NCBI GenBank assembly: GCA_003489345.1
Contig: DNIT01000028.1
Location: forward strand, 17,018 to 30,443
Direction of reading: 5' to 3'
Length of the DNA stretch: 13,426 bases
From: Pelotomaculum sp.
GTDB lineage: Bacteria > Bacillota > Desulfotomaculia > Desulfotomaculales > Pelotomaculaceae
Both the position numbers and the translations under genes were made by a program. The first letter of the stretch is position 1; every line of letters begins with the position of its first letter. Of the stretch, positions 13,086 through 13,426 are shown in pieces. The notes beneath the pieces were generated by a model, which was not told where the DNA came from, did not search any database, and was given only the letters and a program-made list of their open reading frames with translations.

Positions 13086-13426
13086 TTGACAAAAAAAATA
13101 GAAGTGCAATTAACGAATTTCATTAAGGCCAGTTACCCTCTTATATATATTGTTTCTTTTGAAGAGCAGCGAGTAGAGGGTGCGTTGAGACAATTGGCCC
13201 AGAAATTAAACAGGCATTTAATGCTCTGGACAGCTACCAATGGTTTTGTAGAGGCAGAATCTCAACACATCCAGGATAGCACCGGCGATCCGCTCACAGC
13301 GTTGGACTTTGTCTTAAACAATTGCGAAAAAAGACCAAACCTTTTCTTAATGAAGGACTTTCATCCCTTTCTTGACAATCCCATAGTGGTGCGAAAAATT
13401 CGTGATTGTATTTATAAACTAACCAA
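13086..13426 (+). CDS. AAA+ family ATPase (Ycf46-like), N-terminal part only
   Basis: The frame opens at TTG 13086 and runs off the window end after 113 codons. An in-frame TGA at 13077-13079 leaves no other start upstream, and AAGGAAG about 9 nt before the TTG serves as Shine-Dalgarno. The sequence begins MTKKIEVQLTNFIKASYPLI then YIVSFEEQRVEGAL, followed by LMLWTATNGF and a DPLTALDFVL segment, then NLFLMKDFHPFL. This order (short helix, ARYPLIYxxSxEExR, WTxTxGF, DxxxAL, KDFHxF) is that of the N-terminal non-ATPase region of Ycf46-like AAA+ proteins found in cyanobacteria and Firmicutes. The Walker motifs lie beyond the window. Function in Firmicutes is not established. Confidence 0.75.
   Translation, partial: MTKKIEVQLTNFIKASYPLIYIVSFEEQRVEGALRQLAQKLNRHLMLWTATNGFVEAESQHIQDSTGDPLTALDFVLNNCEKRPNLFLMKDFHPFLDNPIVVRKIRDCIYKLT

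Overview
The window reads as chromosomal DNA of an anaerobic, low-to-medium GC Firmicute, most likely a Desulfosporosinus/Desulfitobacterium/Dehalobacter-type Peptococcaceae member. The reasons are strong GGAGG-type ribosome binding sites with frequent GTG/TTG starts, an NTTRR-F1-like protein pair, an EtfA carrying an N-terminal 2[4Fe-4S] ferredoxin domain next to a membrane FeS (EMO/HdrD-like) protein, a sigma-54 activator relic and a corrinoid-protein relic. The genus assignment is inference only.

Layout. (1) 1-1169: two convergent paralogous genes, the first cut by the window edge, encode Pro-tailed proteins of the NTTRR-F1 type. They are separated by hairpins that look like terminators. 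(2) 1421-5654: a co-directional group with an NAD-dependent epimerase/dehydratase-like SDR, an acetolactate-synthase-like ThDP enzyme 18 bp downstream, a 30-residue hydrophobic micro-protein with an excellent Shine-Dalgarno, and an M20 (ArgE/DapE-like) amidohydrolase. The SDR plus ThDP pair recalls branched-chain sugar (yersiniose-type) chemistry, but the substrate cannot be read from sequence. (3) 5922-7334, minus strand: an XRE-HTH regulator with a long helical C-terminal part, translationally coupled by a 4-nt overlap to a two-helix DUF5652-type membrane protein. A good promoter and an 8-bp inverted repeat lie just upstream. (4) 7333-8000: a gene graveyard. It holds the frameshifted C-terminal HTH of a sigma-54 activator, a near-perfect -24/-12 promoter, an unrecognised coding relic, and the N-terminus of a methyltransferase corrinoid protein lacking its start codon. 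This looks like a collapsed sigma-54-controlled corrinoid methyltransferase operon. (5) 8030-12407: the etfB-etfA-EMO operon, from a candidate vegetative promoter to a strong 19-bp terminator. (6) 12408-13085: a long noncoding stretch with a G8 tract able to form alternative hairpins, an interrupted palindrome and a 14-bp tandem repeat. (7) 13086-end: the start of a Ycf46-like AAA+ ATPase.

How it works together. The best-supported functional unit is EtfB-EtfA(ferredoxin)-EMO. It would collect electrons from acyl-CoA or other flavin dehydrogenases encoded elsewhere and pass them to a membrane b-type cytochrome/FeS/CCG-domain protein that reduces menaquinone. The other blocks look like independently acquired accessory genes. 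No tRNA, rRNA, CRISPR array or intact transposase was seen.
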